Assembly: GCA_023395465.1 (NCBI GenBank)
Contig: JAEWZE010000024.1
Coordinates: 1 to 16,172, forward strand
Reading direction: 5' to 3'
DNA from: Pseudomonadota bacterium
Lineage (GTDB): Bacteria > Pseudomonadota > Gammaproteobacteria > Xanthomonadales > Xanthomonadaceae
DNA length: 16,172 nucleotides
Under the pieces are notes generated by a model. That model saw nothing but the letters and a program-made list of their open reading frames with translations, did not search any database and was not told where the DNA came from. A program made the position numbers and the translations under genes. Each line of letters starts with the position of its first letter. Positions within the stretch are counted from its first letter, which is position 1. Shown piece by piece: positions 6,199 through 12,819 of this stretch.

Positions 6199-7995
6199 CT
6201 ATCGCGCGGCGCCGGCCGCACTCCCGCCGTCGGCGGGGCCGGCCCCGGCCGTCGCCGCTGGCGTCAGCGACTCGATCGCCGCCGCCACGTACACCAGCGG
6301 CGCGTTCCAGTTGATCGCGATCTCGTTGCTGGCATAGCTGCACGCGTGGTCGATCCACGACAGCGCCGGCAGGGCGGACGGATAAGGCACCGGGCAGTCG
6401 CCGGCATCCTGCTGGCGCGGGTTCGGCCCGCCCGACAGCAGGCCAGGCACCGGCTCGGCGATGCCGTCGGCCTGCGAGGGGCGGTGGTGGATGTGCATCG
6501 GCGTGCGCAGGCCGTGGCCGGTGACGAACGAAACGCCCAGCGGGTTGCGACCGAGCACGTAGTCCAGCTGCGACTGGGCCGCATCGAGGTATTCGCGCCG
6601 CGGCGACAGCCGGTAGCCCTGCACCAGCATCAGCGCCTGGTTGAGCGCCTGCGCGCTGCTGCCCCAGACGAAATCCTCCTCCTGCATCGCCACGCGCCAG
6701 GCGGACCCCTGCGAGATCGCCGCCAGCCGCGCCGCCAGGCCCTCGACGCCGCGCGTGATGCGTGCGCGCATGGCCTCGGGCAGGCGCTCGCGATGGCGTG
6801 CCAGCGAACTCCAGCCCAGGCTTCCCACCTGCGCCCACGAGGGCACCACGGGCGTCGTCGCGTGGCGGTCGAACGTCTCCAGGTAGGTCTCGTCCCCGGT
6901 CAGCAGGAACATCTCCGCGGCCGCCCAGGCGAATTCGTCGTCCAGCGCGGCATCGCCGTAGGCGCCCGTCTGCACGTCGCCGGGTTGTCGATACACGACG
7001 TCCGGATGCGCCTCCGCCCAGGCCCAGGCGGCCTTCGCCACCGCGCGCATGCGCGCCGGTTCGCCGGGATACTGCGCCTCGTACGGCGCGTACACGCGCG
7101 CGGCCAGCGCCATCACCGCGGCCAGGTCCAGGGCCGCGGCCGTGGTCTTCTGCACCACGTAGCGCGGCTCGCGCGCCGCTTCGGGCATCACCGCGCCGTC
7201 GAAGCGCAGGTTGGTGAGCTTGTGGTACACGCCGCCATCGGCCGGGTCCTGCATCTCCAGCATCCAGCGCAGGTTCCACCACGCTTCGTCGAGCAGGTCG
7301 GGCACGGCATTGCCGCTTTCCGGAATGCCGGCATCGCGGGCGCGGAAGAACTCGGGAAAGTCTTCCCACGCCGCCAGCAGCGTGTACAGGGTGATGCCGG
7401 AATTGACCACGTACTTGTTGTAGTCGCCCGCGTCGTACCAGCCGCCGGGCGCGGAGATCACGCTGCCCGCCGGCCGCGCAGCGCTCGCCGCCGAAGCGTG
7501 CACCTGCACCTGCGTGTCCGGGTGCCCGGCCGCGCGCGCGTGCCGCCCTGCATGCGCCGCCTCGATCGCGGTGCCGGCGCGATTGAAGTAGAACCCCTTG
7601 AGCGCGGCATCGGCCAGGTCCGCATAGGGCTGTGCGGTGACTACCAGAGGGTCCGATCGCAGGGATCCGTCCAGCCGCAGCCGGTAACGCCCCGCAGGCA
7701 GGTCGCTGAGGTCGGCGATGGCCGCACTGCGGCCGGCGGGACGCCACACCGCCGCAGGCCCGAGCTCGCCTTCCAGCACCACTTGCCCGTCGCCCTCGCC
7801 GATGACGTCGAATCGCCCTGCGGCCCGGCCTTCCACCACCGCCAGCTTGGAGGCGCCGGGGTGGAACCCGATCTGGTTGAACCGGACCTGCGGCGTGGCG
7901 GCGGGGGGATCGGCGGCGCCGTCATCGGCGATGGCGGGAATGGCGGGCAGCAGGGCCAGCGCCACGGCGCAGAAAAGTGCGGAGGGTGTATGCAT
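6199..7995 (-). CDS. Secreted glycoside hydrolase family 9 cellulase (endoglucanase-like)
   Basis: Predicted to cleave beta-1,4-glucan by the inverting GH9 mechanism, outside the cytoplasm. The 598-residue protein has a signal peptide (about 1-23, ending AIPAIA), an N-terminal Ig-like CelD_N-type domain (about 35-122, starting VRFNQIGFHP), then an (alpha/alpha)6 catalytic domain. Signature segments are GGWYDAGDYNKYVVNSG (184-200, with catalytic-base Asp candidates D188 and D191), VLGRNPLGVSFVTGHG (480-495), the histidine motif HIHHRPS (501-507) and SNEIAINWNAPLVY (556-569, with acid candidate E558). The last 20 residues are Ala/Gly-rich and no carbohydrate-binding module is visible. The ATG at 7995 is chosen because it begins at the signal peptide; the frame stays open to 8256 without family-like residues. 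It is divergent from a small XRE regulator, a possible controller. Related GH9 enzymes can act on other glucans or chito-oligosaccharides, so the exact substrate is open. Confidence 0.93.
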   Translation of the reverse strand: MHTPSALFCAVALALLPAIPAIADDGAADPPAATPQVRFNQIGFHPGASKLAVVEGRAAGRFDVIGEGDGQVVLEGELGPAAVWRPAGRSAAIADLSDLPAGRYRLRLDGSLRSDPLVVTAQPYADLADAALKGFYFNRAGTAIEAAHAGRHARAAGHPDTQVQVHASAASAARPAGSVISAPGGWYDAGDYNKYVVNSGITLYTLLAAWEDFPEFFRARDAGIPESGNAVPDLLDEAWWNLRWMLEMQDPADGGVYHKLTNLRFDGAVMPEAAREPRYVVQKTTAAALDLAAVMALAARVYAPYEAQYPGEPARMRAVAKAAWAWAEAHPDVVYRQPGDVQTGAYGDAALDDEFAWAAAEMFLLTGDETYLETFDRHATTPVVPSWAQVGSLGWSSLARHRERLPEAMRARITRGVEGLAARLAAISQGSAWRVAMQEEDFVWGSSAQALNQALMLVQGYRLSPRREYLDAAQSQLDYVLGRNPLGVSFVTGHGLRTPMHIHHRPSQADGIAEPVPGLLSGGPNPRQQDAGDCPVPYPSALPALSWIDHACSYASNEIAINWNAPLVYVAAAIESLTPAATAGAGPADGGSAAGAAR

Positions 7996-8055
7996 GTCCC
8001 GATGCTGGCTGCGATGCCGGGGGCATGCAAGGGGGCCGCGGCGGGCAGACCGATC

Positions 8056-8085
8056 CGGCTGGGCCGGCAGATGCCGACCCAGCCG
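8056..8085 (-). promoter_or_regulatory. Hairpin in the GH9 mRNA leader
   Basis: CGGCTGGG (8056-8063) pairs perfectly with CCCAGCCG (8078-8085); inside, GGC/GCC pairs around a 4-nt loop, leaving a 2x2 internal loop. It lies 60 nt upstream of the GH9 ATG. There is no T-run on either strand, so it is not a standard intrinsic terminator. It would be part of the GH9 mRNA only if that promoter lies to its right. Confidence 0.4.
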
Positions 8086-8217
8086 AACCTGCGCTTGCAT
8101 CCAGCATCTCCCTGCGGCACCGCTCCTGATGGCATCCGTCCCTGGAGCCGACGCGACCACGGTGCAACACTCGGCGAAACGGCCCCAGCAAGCAACGGGC
8201 CAAGGGGTCGAAAAGAC

Positions 8218-8233
8218 GACAGTATCGCTGACA
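8218..8233. repeat. 16-bp direct repeat, copy 1 (operator candidate)
   Basis: GACAGTATCGCTGACA, identical to the copy at 8317-8332. The core CAG-N5-CTG has partial dyad symmetry, as expected for a small helix-turn-helix dimer site. It lies 150 bp upstream of the XRE start. Confidence 0.6.
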
Positions 8234-8289
8234 GTCCAGAATCCATGCCATCGCAATCAATGTGTTGCAAAATAATGCCAACGAAGCTG

Positions 8290-8302
8290 GACAAGCGTTG
8301 TC
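8290..8302. repeat. 13-bp palindrome between the direct repeats
   Basis: GACAAGCGTTGTC, a perfect 5-bp inverted repeat with a 3-bp centre. Its GACA/TGTC arms resemble the ends of the 16-bp repeats, so it may be a further site for the same regulator. It overlaps TTGACA on the minus strand (8299-8304), but I found no -10 at proper spacing from it. Confidence 0.45.
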
Positions 8303-8316
8303 AATTTTTCTGACCA

Positions 8317-8332
8317 GACAGTATCGCTGACA
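8317..8332. repeat. 16-bp direct repeat, copy 2 (operator candidate)
   Basis: Identical to 8218-8233. Its last six bases, CTGACA, coincide with the likely -35 element of the XRE promoter, so a bound protein would block that promoter. Confidence 0.6.
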
Positions 8333-8355
8333 CAACCGCACCGCCGTGCTATATC
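8327..8355 (+). promoter_or_regulatory. Candidate promoter of the XRE gene
   Basis: CTGACA (8327-8332, five of six matches to TTGACA), a 17-bp spacer and TATATC (8350-8355, four of six matches to TATAAT), 28 bp before the XRE start. The ideal spacing and the overlap with the direct repeat make it the best promoter candidate in this region. Confidence 0.5.
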
Positions 8356-8382
8356 AATAGCGCTTTGCAAAGGAACACCGGG

Positions 8383-8769
8383 ATGAAGCTGAGTACCCGC
8401 ATCCGGACGTCACGGGTGCGTGCAGGCCTCTCGCAGGCCGAACTGGCCGAAGCGCTGGGCGTGAGCCGCAGCGCCGTCGGCAACTGGGAAAGCGCCCGTG
8501 GCGGCGTGCATCCCTCCAGCGAGCGGCTCGCCGAACTGGCGCTGGCCACGGGCGTGTCCTACGAGTGGCTCGCCACCGGCCGCGGCACGCCGATGACGCC
8601 CGTCGACGGCATTCCCGCGGCCGACGCCGAGTTCGTCGACGACCTGGTCGAACGGCGCCTGCTGCAGGGCTTCCGCGCCTGCGGCGAACCGCTCAAGCAG
8701 GCGATCCTGGTGCTGGTGGAGGCGCAGCTGCCGGCGCTGCGCGCGCGTCGCCCGCGCGGCGGAAGCTGA
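8383..8769 (+). CDS. XRE-family helix-turn-helix transcriptional regulator
   Basis: A 128-residue DNA-binding regulator. The N-terminal Cro/C1-type domain covers about residues 3-66, with the helix-turn-helix at about 17-37 (SQAELAEALGVSRSAVGNWES) and the segment GVSYEWLATGRG (57-68) that commonly closes this domain in phage-like regulators. The remaining 60 residues form no domain I recognise and may serve in dimerisation. The ATG at 8383 is supported by a good ribosome-binding site, AAAGGA at 8369-8374, eight bases away; a TTG at 8365 is less likely because it would lie upstream of that site. The gene is preceded by direct repeats and a palindrome that are natural autoregulatory sites, and it is divergent from the GH9 gene. 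It converges with the MAPEG gene, with 14 bp between the stops. The target and any ligand are unknown. Confidence 0.9.
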   Translation: MKLSTRIRTSRVRAGLSQAELAEALGVSRSAVGNWESARGGVHPSSERLAELALATGVSYEWLATGRGTPMTPVDGIPAADAEFVDDLVERRLLQGFRACGEPLKQAILVLVEAQLPALRARRPRGGS

Positions 8770-8783
8770 AGGACCGGGCCGAA

Positions 8784-9185
8784 TCAGACCAGCTGCAGGG
8801 CGAGCATCTGCCACAGCCCCGCCAGCGCCATCGCCAGCAGCAGCACGAAGGTCAGCAGGGTTCCGGCAAAGCGTCCGAACGAATAGCCCGGCGACGCGCC
8901 CAGCCCGATGGCATGCAGCACGCGCGCTGCCAGCAGGCCGAGGCCGCAGGTCCAGACCAGGGCCGGCGCGCTGCCGCACAGTTCCAGCAGGGCCAGCAGC
9001 AACAGCGACAGCGGGACGTACTCGGCGAAGTTGGCGTGGACCCGCACCCGCAGCGACAGCCCCGCGTCCCCGCCGTTGCCCACGCCGATCCCGGTCGCAC
9101 GCCGACGCAGCACCACGCGCAGCGCCAGCGCCACGTACAGCAGCGCGTGCAGCGCTGCGATGAACAGGCTGATGCGGGGCGTCAC
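8784..9185 (-). CDS. MAPEG-family membrane protein
   Basis: A 133-residue integral inner-membrane protein of the MAPEG family (membrane-associated proteins in eicosanoid and glutathione metabolism); bacterial members include YecN-like proteins and membrane glutathione transferases. Four hydrophobic segments are visible (about 5-26, 57-71, 74-95 and 108-130), and the family motif RVRVHANFAEYVPLSLLLLALLE spans 46-68. The start is a GTG at 9185 that overlaps the stop of the MBL gene as GTGA, indicating coupled translation. It is the last gene of the ferredoxin-ggt-MBL-MAPEG train and converges with the XRE gene. Some family members bind glutathione, and ggt two genes upstream degrades it, so a shared thiol role is possible but unproven. 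No enzyme activity can be read from the sequence. Confidence 0.88.
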   Translation of the reverse strand: MTPRISLFIAALHALLYVALALRVVLRRRATGIGVGNGGDAGLSLRVRVHANFAEYVPLSLLLLALLELCGSAPALVWTCGLGLLAARVLHAIGLGASPGYSFGRFAGTLLTFVLLLAMALAGLWQMLALQLV

Positions 9186-10081
9186 GGCGCCGCCTCGGAC
9201 AGCGCGCGCGCGGCCAGCCGTGCGTGCTGGTGGACGGCGGTGAAGCGGCCGCGTTCGTCGCGCGCGAGCTGGGCCAGCGCGATCTCCGGGTCATGGGTCA
9301 GGAACAGGTGCACGTCGCGCGCGAGCTTGTCCTCGAGGAACGCCTGCTTCTCGTCGATCAGCAGTTCCGGGCAGCGGTCGTAGCCCATCGTGATCGGGAC
9401 GTGCACCCAGGGCAGGCCCGGCACGAGATCGGCGCAGAACACCACGCCTCCATGCGGCAGCCCGTCGCGCTGGTCCGGGCCGAGGATCTCGGCCAGCATC
9501 ATGCCCGGCGTATGCCCGTCGCTGTAGTGGAAGCGCACCGCGTCGCCGAGCGACGGCGCGCGGTCGTCCTCGACGAATTCGATGCGGCCGCTGGCCTCGA
9601 GCAGGCCCGGCAACTCCGGGATGAAGCTGGCGCGGTCGCGCGGATGCGGATTGCAGGCGCGCATCCAGTGGCGGCGGCCGATCACGAAGGTCGCGTTGGG
9701 GAACAGGAGTTCCGGGTCGCGTCCTTCCACCCACGGCGCCAGCAGGCCGCCGGCGTGGTCGAAGTGCAGATGGCTCAGCACCACCACGTCGATGTCGCCT
9801 TGTTCGAAGCCGGCCTCGTGCAGCGAATCGAGCAGGACATGCCGGCTCTCGGCCACGCCGAAGCGTTCGCGCATGTCCGGATCGAAGAAGGCGCCGATGC
9901 CGGTCTCGAACAGCACCGTCCTGCCGTTGAGCGGCGTCGCCAGCAGCGCGCGGGTGGCCAAGCGGATGCGGTTGTGCTCGTCCGGGACCGCCCAGCGCGT
10001 CCACATCGTGCGCGGCGCGTTGCCGAACATCGAGCCGCCGTCGAGCCGCTGGGAGTTGCCTTCGATCGACCAGAGTTTCAT
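9182..10081 (-). CDS. MBL-fold metallo-hydrolase (lactonase/glyoxalase-II-like)
   Basis: A 299-residue zinc hydrolase of the metallo-beta-lactamase fold with no signal peptide, so it is likely cytoplasmic. The metal-binding set is complete: SHLHFDHAGG (103-112, giving H104, H106, D108 and H109), GHTPGM (H190), CADLVPG (D218) and THDP (H263). The arrangement resembles N-acyl-homoserine-lactone lactonases and related esterases, but the motif is common to many MBL enzymes and the substrate cannot be fixed. The ATG at 10081 follows AGGA nine bases upstream and lies 25 bp after the ggt stop. Its own stop overlaps the MAPEG start. The frame upstream of 10081 stays open but is Arg/Ser/Ala-rich and overlaps ggt. 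Within this operon a glyoxalase-II-like thioester hydrolase is an alternative. Confidence 0.9.
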   Translation of the reverse strand: MKLWSIEGNSQRLDGGSMFGNAPRTMWTRWAVPDEHNRIRLATRALLATPLNGRTVLFETGIGAFFDPDMRERFGVAESRHVLLDSLHEAGFEQGDIDVVVLSHLHFDHAGGLLAPWVEGRDPELLFPNATFVIGRRHWMRACNPHPRDRASFIPELPGLLEASGRIEFVEDDRAPSLGDAVRFHYSDGHTPGMMLAEILGPDQRDGLPHGGVVFCADLVPGLPWVHVPITMGYDRCPELLIDEKQAFLEDKLARDVHLFLTHDPEIALAQLARDERGRFTAVHQHARLAARALSEAAP

Positions 10082-10106
10082 GGCGTGGTTCCTGGGGGCG
10101 GACGCG

Positions 10107-11843
10107 TCAGCGCGTGCGGGCGCCGCTGCTGTCCACGGCCGCCTTGCCGACGGGATTGCGCGGGTCGCTGCCGCCGTGCAGGGTGTTGCGGCGCAGGTTC
10201 CACTCGACCGTCTGCAGGTTGCCCCAGACGTGGCTGGACCCCCGCCCGCCCGCTGCCTCGTCGCCGGGCAGCTTGAGGGCATGGCCGAGCGCGCGCAGCT
10301 GCTGCGCCACCTGCGGGGTGAATGCACCGCTCTCGGCTTCGATGACGTCCGGCATCCACTGGTGGTGGTAGCGCGGCAGCGCGGCGACGGCCTGCGCATC
10401 CAGGCCGGCGTCGTAGCCGAGGATGCCCAGCAGCACCATGGTGATGATGCGGCTGCCGCCCGGAGTGCCCAGCGCGACGATGCGCTCGCCCGACTGCATG
10501 AAGGTCGGCGTCATCGAGCTGAGCATGCGCTTGCCGGGCACAGGCGCGTTGGCGTCGTAACCCATGACCCCGAACGCGTTGGGCGTGCCGGGCTTGAGCG
10601 CGAAATCGTCCATCTCGTTGTTGAGCAGCACCCCGGTGCCCGGCGGAACCAGGCCCGATCCGAACAGCAGGTTCACCGTCTGCGTGACGGCGACGCGGTT
10701 GCCTTCGGCGTCGATGATCGAGAAGTGCGTGGTCTCCTCGTCCTCCAGCGGCGTCTGCTCGCCCGAGAGCATGTCGCTGGGTGTGGCCCTGGCCGGATTG
10801 ATCGTTGCGCGCAGGCCGGCGGCGTAGTCGGCGCTGGTCAGCAGGCGCTGCGGCACCTGCACGAAATCCGGATCGCCAAGGTAGAAGGTGCGGTCGCGGA
10901 ACGCGCGCCGCATCGACTCCACCACCAGGTGCGTGCGCGACGCCTCGTCCAGCGCGTCCAGGTCCCAGCCCTCCAGGATCTGCAGCATCTGCGCCAGCGC
11001 GATTCCGCCCGAGGACGGCGGCGGCGCGGTGGTGATGTCCCAGTCGCGGTAGCGGAAACGGATCGGCTCGCGCTCCTTCACCGTGTAGGCGGCCAGCTCC
11101 TCCGCGGTCCACTGCCCGCCCTCGGCGTTGACCCCGGCCACGAGCTTCTCGCCCACCTCGCCGCGATAGAAGCCGTCGAAACCCTGCTCGGCCAGCAGCT
11201 CCAGGGTGCGCGCCAGGTCGGGCTGTCGGAACAGCGCGCCTTCCTCCGGCGCGACGCCACCGGCCAGGAACACCGCGCGCGTGCCGGGGTAGCGCTCCAT
11301 CACCTCGCGCCGCTGCTGGTAGCCGCGGGCCAGGCGCGCGTACACGGGAAAGCCTTCGCGCGCGATGCGGATCGCCGGCGCCAGCGAGGTCGACAGCGGC
11401 AGCTGTCCGTACTTGCCGGCCACGTGCACGAACGCCGCCGGCAGGCCCGGGATGCCGGCCGACCAGGGGCCATTGACCGCGCGGTCGCGATCGAACGAGC
11501 CATCGGCCTTCAGGTAACGCGCCTGCGTGGCCGACGCTGGTGCGGTCTCGCGCGCGTCGATGAACACGTCGCGGCCGCTCGCCGCCTCGTGCAGCAGGAA
11601 GAAGCCGCCACCGCCCAGGCCCGAGGAGATCGGCTCGACCACCGAGAGCACGGCCGAAACCGCGACCGCCGCATCGAAGGCATTGCCGCCCGCGCGCAGG
11701 GTCTCGAATCCCGCGTCGGTGGCCAGCGCATGCGCCGAGGCGATGGCCGCGCCCGGCGGATGTTCCGGCCGGGTCTCGGCCGCCAGCGCGGACGGGCCGG
11801 CCAGCAGGACCAGCAACAGGACGGTGCGCAGCAGCTTGGTCAC
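10107..11843 (-). CDS. ggt: Gamma-glutamyltransferase / glutathione hydrolase
   Basis: Hydrolyses or transfers the gamma-glutamyl group of glutathione in the periplasm; made as a proenzyme that cleaves itself into two subunits. The 578-residue product has a signal peptide (about 1-22, ending SALAA). The autocleavage and catalytic site is visible at TTHFSIIDAEGNRVAVTQT (371-389), with T371 as the expected nucleophile. Other conserved segments are the substrate-binding DARETAP (96-102), GLVPPGTGVLLNNEMDDF (397-414), SSMTPT (442-447) and the GTPGGSRI loop (459-466). The start is the GTG at 11843: it has a strong GGAGG ribosome-binding site (11851-11855) seven bases away, begins at the signal peptide and overlaps the ferredoxin stop as GTGA. 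The length is normal for the family. It is followed at 25 bp by the MBL gene. Confidence 0.96.
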   Translation of the reverse strand: MTKLLRTVLLLVLLAGPSALAAETRPEHPPGAAIASAHALATDAGFETLRAGGNAFDAAVAVSAVLSVVEPISSGLGGGGFFLLHEAASGRDVFIDARETAPASATQARYLKADGSFDRDRAVNGPWSAGIPGLPAAFVHVAGKYGQLPLSTSLAPAIRIAREGFPVYARLARGYQQRREVMERYPGTRAVFLAGGVAPEEGALFRQPDLARTLELLAEQGFDGFYRGEVGEKLVAGVNAEGGQWTAEELAAYTVKEREPIRFRYRDWDITTAPPPSSGGIALAQMLQILEGWDLDALDEASRTHLVVESMRRAFRDRTFYLGDPDFVQVPQRLLTSADYAAGLRATINPARATPSDMLSGEQTPLEDEETTHFSIIDAEGNRVAVTQTVNLLFGSGLVPPGTGVLLNNEMDDFALKPGTPNAFGVMGYDANAPVPGKRMLSSMTPTFMQSGERIVALGTPGGSRIITMVLLGILGYDAGLDAQAVAALPRYHHQWMPDVIEAESGAFTPQVAQQLRALGHALKLPGDEAAGGRGSSHVWGNLQTVEWNLRRNTLHGGSDPRNPVGKAAVDSSGARTR

Positions 11844-12121
11844 GGATTCGCCTCCGGCGGTGTGGTGTCGGGGTGGTCGCCCTGCAGGCGCAGCAGCTTC
11901 GCCAGCAGCTGCGGCTCGCTCTCGGGATGCTCGGGATCGGGGTCGATGCACTCGACCGGGCAGACCATGACGCACTGCGGTTCGTCGAAATGCCCGACGC
12001 ATTCGGTGCACAGCGCCGGGTCGATCACGTAGACGGTTTCGCCCTGGGTGATCGCGCTGTTCGGGCAGGCCGGCTCGCAGACGTCGCAGTTGACGCAGAG
12101 CTCGTTGATCTTCAGGGCCAT
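11840..12121 (-). CDS. YfhL-type 2[4Fe-4S] ferredoxin
   Basis: A 93-residue small cytoplasmic electron carrier. It binds two [4Fe-4S] clusters through C9-x2-C12-x2-C15-x3-C19 and C38-x2-C41-x8-C50-x3-C54, with an extra C58; the long loop between C41 and C50 (VGHFDEPQ) marks the YfhL/Allochromatium-type ferredoxins. The N-terminus MALKINELCVNCDVCEPACP and the CTECVGH segment closely resemble E. coli YfhL from memory. The acidic, proline-rich tail (from about 60) is typical. No Shine-Dalgarno is seen before the ATG at 12121, but a TACAAT -10-like box ends just six bases upstream, so the message may be leaderless. Its stop overlaps the ggt start. The electron partners are unknown. Confidence 0.95.
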   Translation of the reverse strand: MALKINELCVNCDVCEPACPNSAITQGETVYVIDPALCTECVGHFDEPQCVMVCPVECIDPDPEHPESEPQLLAKLLRLQGDHPDTTPPEANP

Positions 12122-12127
12122 GCGCGC

Positions 12128-12133
12128 ATTGTA
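12128..12133 (-). promoter_or_regulatory. -10-like box immediately before the ferredoxin ATG
   Basis: TACAAT on the minus strand (five of six matches to TATAAT), ending six bases before the ATG at 12121. A start of transcription about seven bases downstream would fall on the ATG itself. No good -35 is visible at 16-18 bp; TTGGAA (12157-12162) is 23 bp away. Confidence 0.4.
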
Positions 12134-12235
12134 AGCCCTGCGCCGGGACCGGCCCGTTCCAAGCGTGGGACGCCGTCGCGCGGCCCCGGCGACCTGTTCG
12201 CGATTCCCGCCCGCGGGCGCGGACCCGCAGCGGGA

Positions 12236-12261
12236 CCGCCTCTCCCGGCTGGAAGAGGCGG
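12236..12261 (-). terminator. Hairpin between the lipoprotein and ferredoxin genes, without T-run
   Basis: CCGCCTCT (12236-12243) pairs perfectly with AGAGGCGG (12254-12261) around a 10-nt loop, 35 bp after the lipoprotein stop. There is no T-tract on the minus strand, so termination may be weak or factor-dependent; it could instead protect the 3' end of the upstream mRNA. Confidence 0.4.
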
Positions 12262-12296
12262 CGTTGCAGCCGCGCCGTGCCGGCGCGGGCGGTGGC

Positions 12297-12782
12297 CTAC
12301 TTGGCCTGGACGAACACGTATTCCACGCCGGCCGGCTCGACGGCGGCACGCACGCGGGCGTTGTTGGCCTCGTCGCCGATGTAGACCACGCGCACGCCCT
12401 TCATCGTGTTCGGGGTCACCGTCTCGAACGCGGAGACCACCAGGTCGGCGGTCTTGGTCGGATCGAGGCCGGCGTAGGTCAGGATGTTGCCCTTGACGAT
12501 GCCGCGCGCCACGTCCATGCGCGCCTTGTCGAGGAGGCGGTTGTACTCCTCGGGATCGTTGGGGTTGTCGTTGGCCGGCACGCGGTAGACGTAGGGCTGG
12601 GCGGTGATGCCCTCCATGTGGCGCGGCACCTGGTCGTTCAGGTACTCCTGCCACGCGGCCTTGTCGTCGGTGGTCGGCACGGCGACGGGCGCGCGCTCGA
12701 CCGGCGCGGCCTCTTCCTTCTTGCATGCGGCGAGCGGCAGCACCAGGCAGGCGGCCAGCGCCAGGCTGTTCAACAGTTTCAT
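12297..12782 (-). CDS. Small lipoprotein of unknown function
   Basis: A 161-residue protein with a lipoprotein signal peptide and lipobox LAAC (C20, followed by KKEE), so it is probably anchored in the inner or outer membrane facing the periplasm. After a short charged linker there is a mixed alpha/beta region. Visible segments are AWQEYLNDQVPRHMEGI (43-59), PYVYRVPANDNPNDPEEYNRLL (63-84), ARGIVKGNILTYAGLDP (92-108) and a repeat-free C-terminal half ending VEYVFVQAK. I do not recognise a named domain; it looks like a conserved hypothetical of the xanthomonads. The ATG at 12782 has GGAG eight bases upstream and lies 37 bp after the coaD stop, so it is probably co-transcribed with coaD. A hairpin follows its stop. 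No function is proposed. Confidence 0.85.
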   Translation of the reverse strand: MKLLNSLALAACLVLPLAACKKEEAAPVERAPVAVPTTDDKAAWQEYLNDQVPRHMEGITAQPYVYRVPANDNPNDPEEYNRLLDKARMDVARGIVKGNILTYAGLDPTKTADLVVSAFETVTPNTMKGVRVVYIGDEANNARVRAAVEPAGVEYVFVQAK

Positions 12783-12819
12783 CTCGAAGACTCCGGGTGT
12801 GGTGTGGGGATGACGGTCA

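Larger units (their letters stand above)
7996..8382. other. 387-bp divergent intergenic region between the GH9 and XRE genes
   Basis: This non-coding stretch holds a long hairpin in the GH9 leader (8056-8085), two identical 16-bp direct repeats (8218-8233 and 8317-8332), a 13-bp palindrome (8290-8302), a candidate XRE promoter and a second palindrome over the XRE ribosome-binding site (8363-8372). The part from about 8210 to 8370 is clearly more AT-rich than the flanking genes. No convincing coding frame with family-like residues is visible on either strand. Confidence 0.7.

Noticed and set aside
7996..8256. Upstream extension of the GH9 gene to the ATG at 8256
   Set aside because: It would place 87 non-family residues before a clear signal peptide and run through the hairpin and one of the direct repeats.
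5959..8313. Long plus-strand open frame (784 codons) opposite the GH9 gene
   Set aside because: The GH9 frame carries signal peptide and catalytic motifs; this one is Arg/Ala/Gly-rich without any recognisable segment.
9582..12032. Long plus-strand open frame (816 codons) opposite the MBL and ggt genes
   Set aside because: It spans two well-supported genes on the other strand and has no family-like motifs; a GC-driven shadow.
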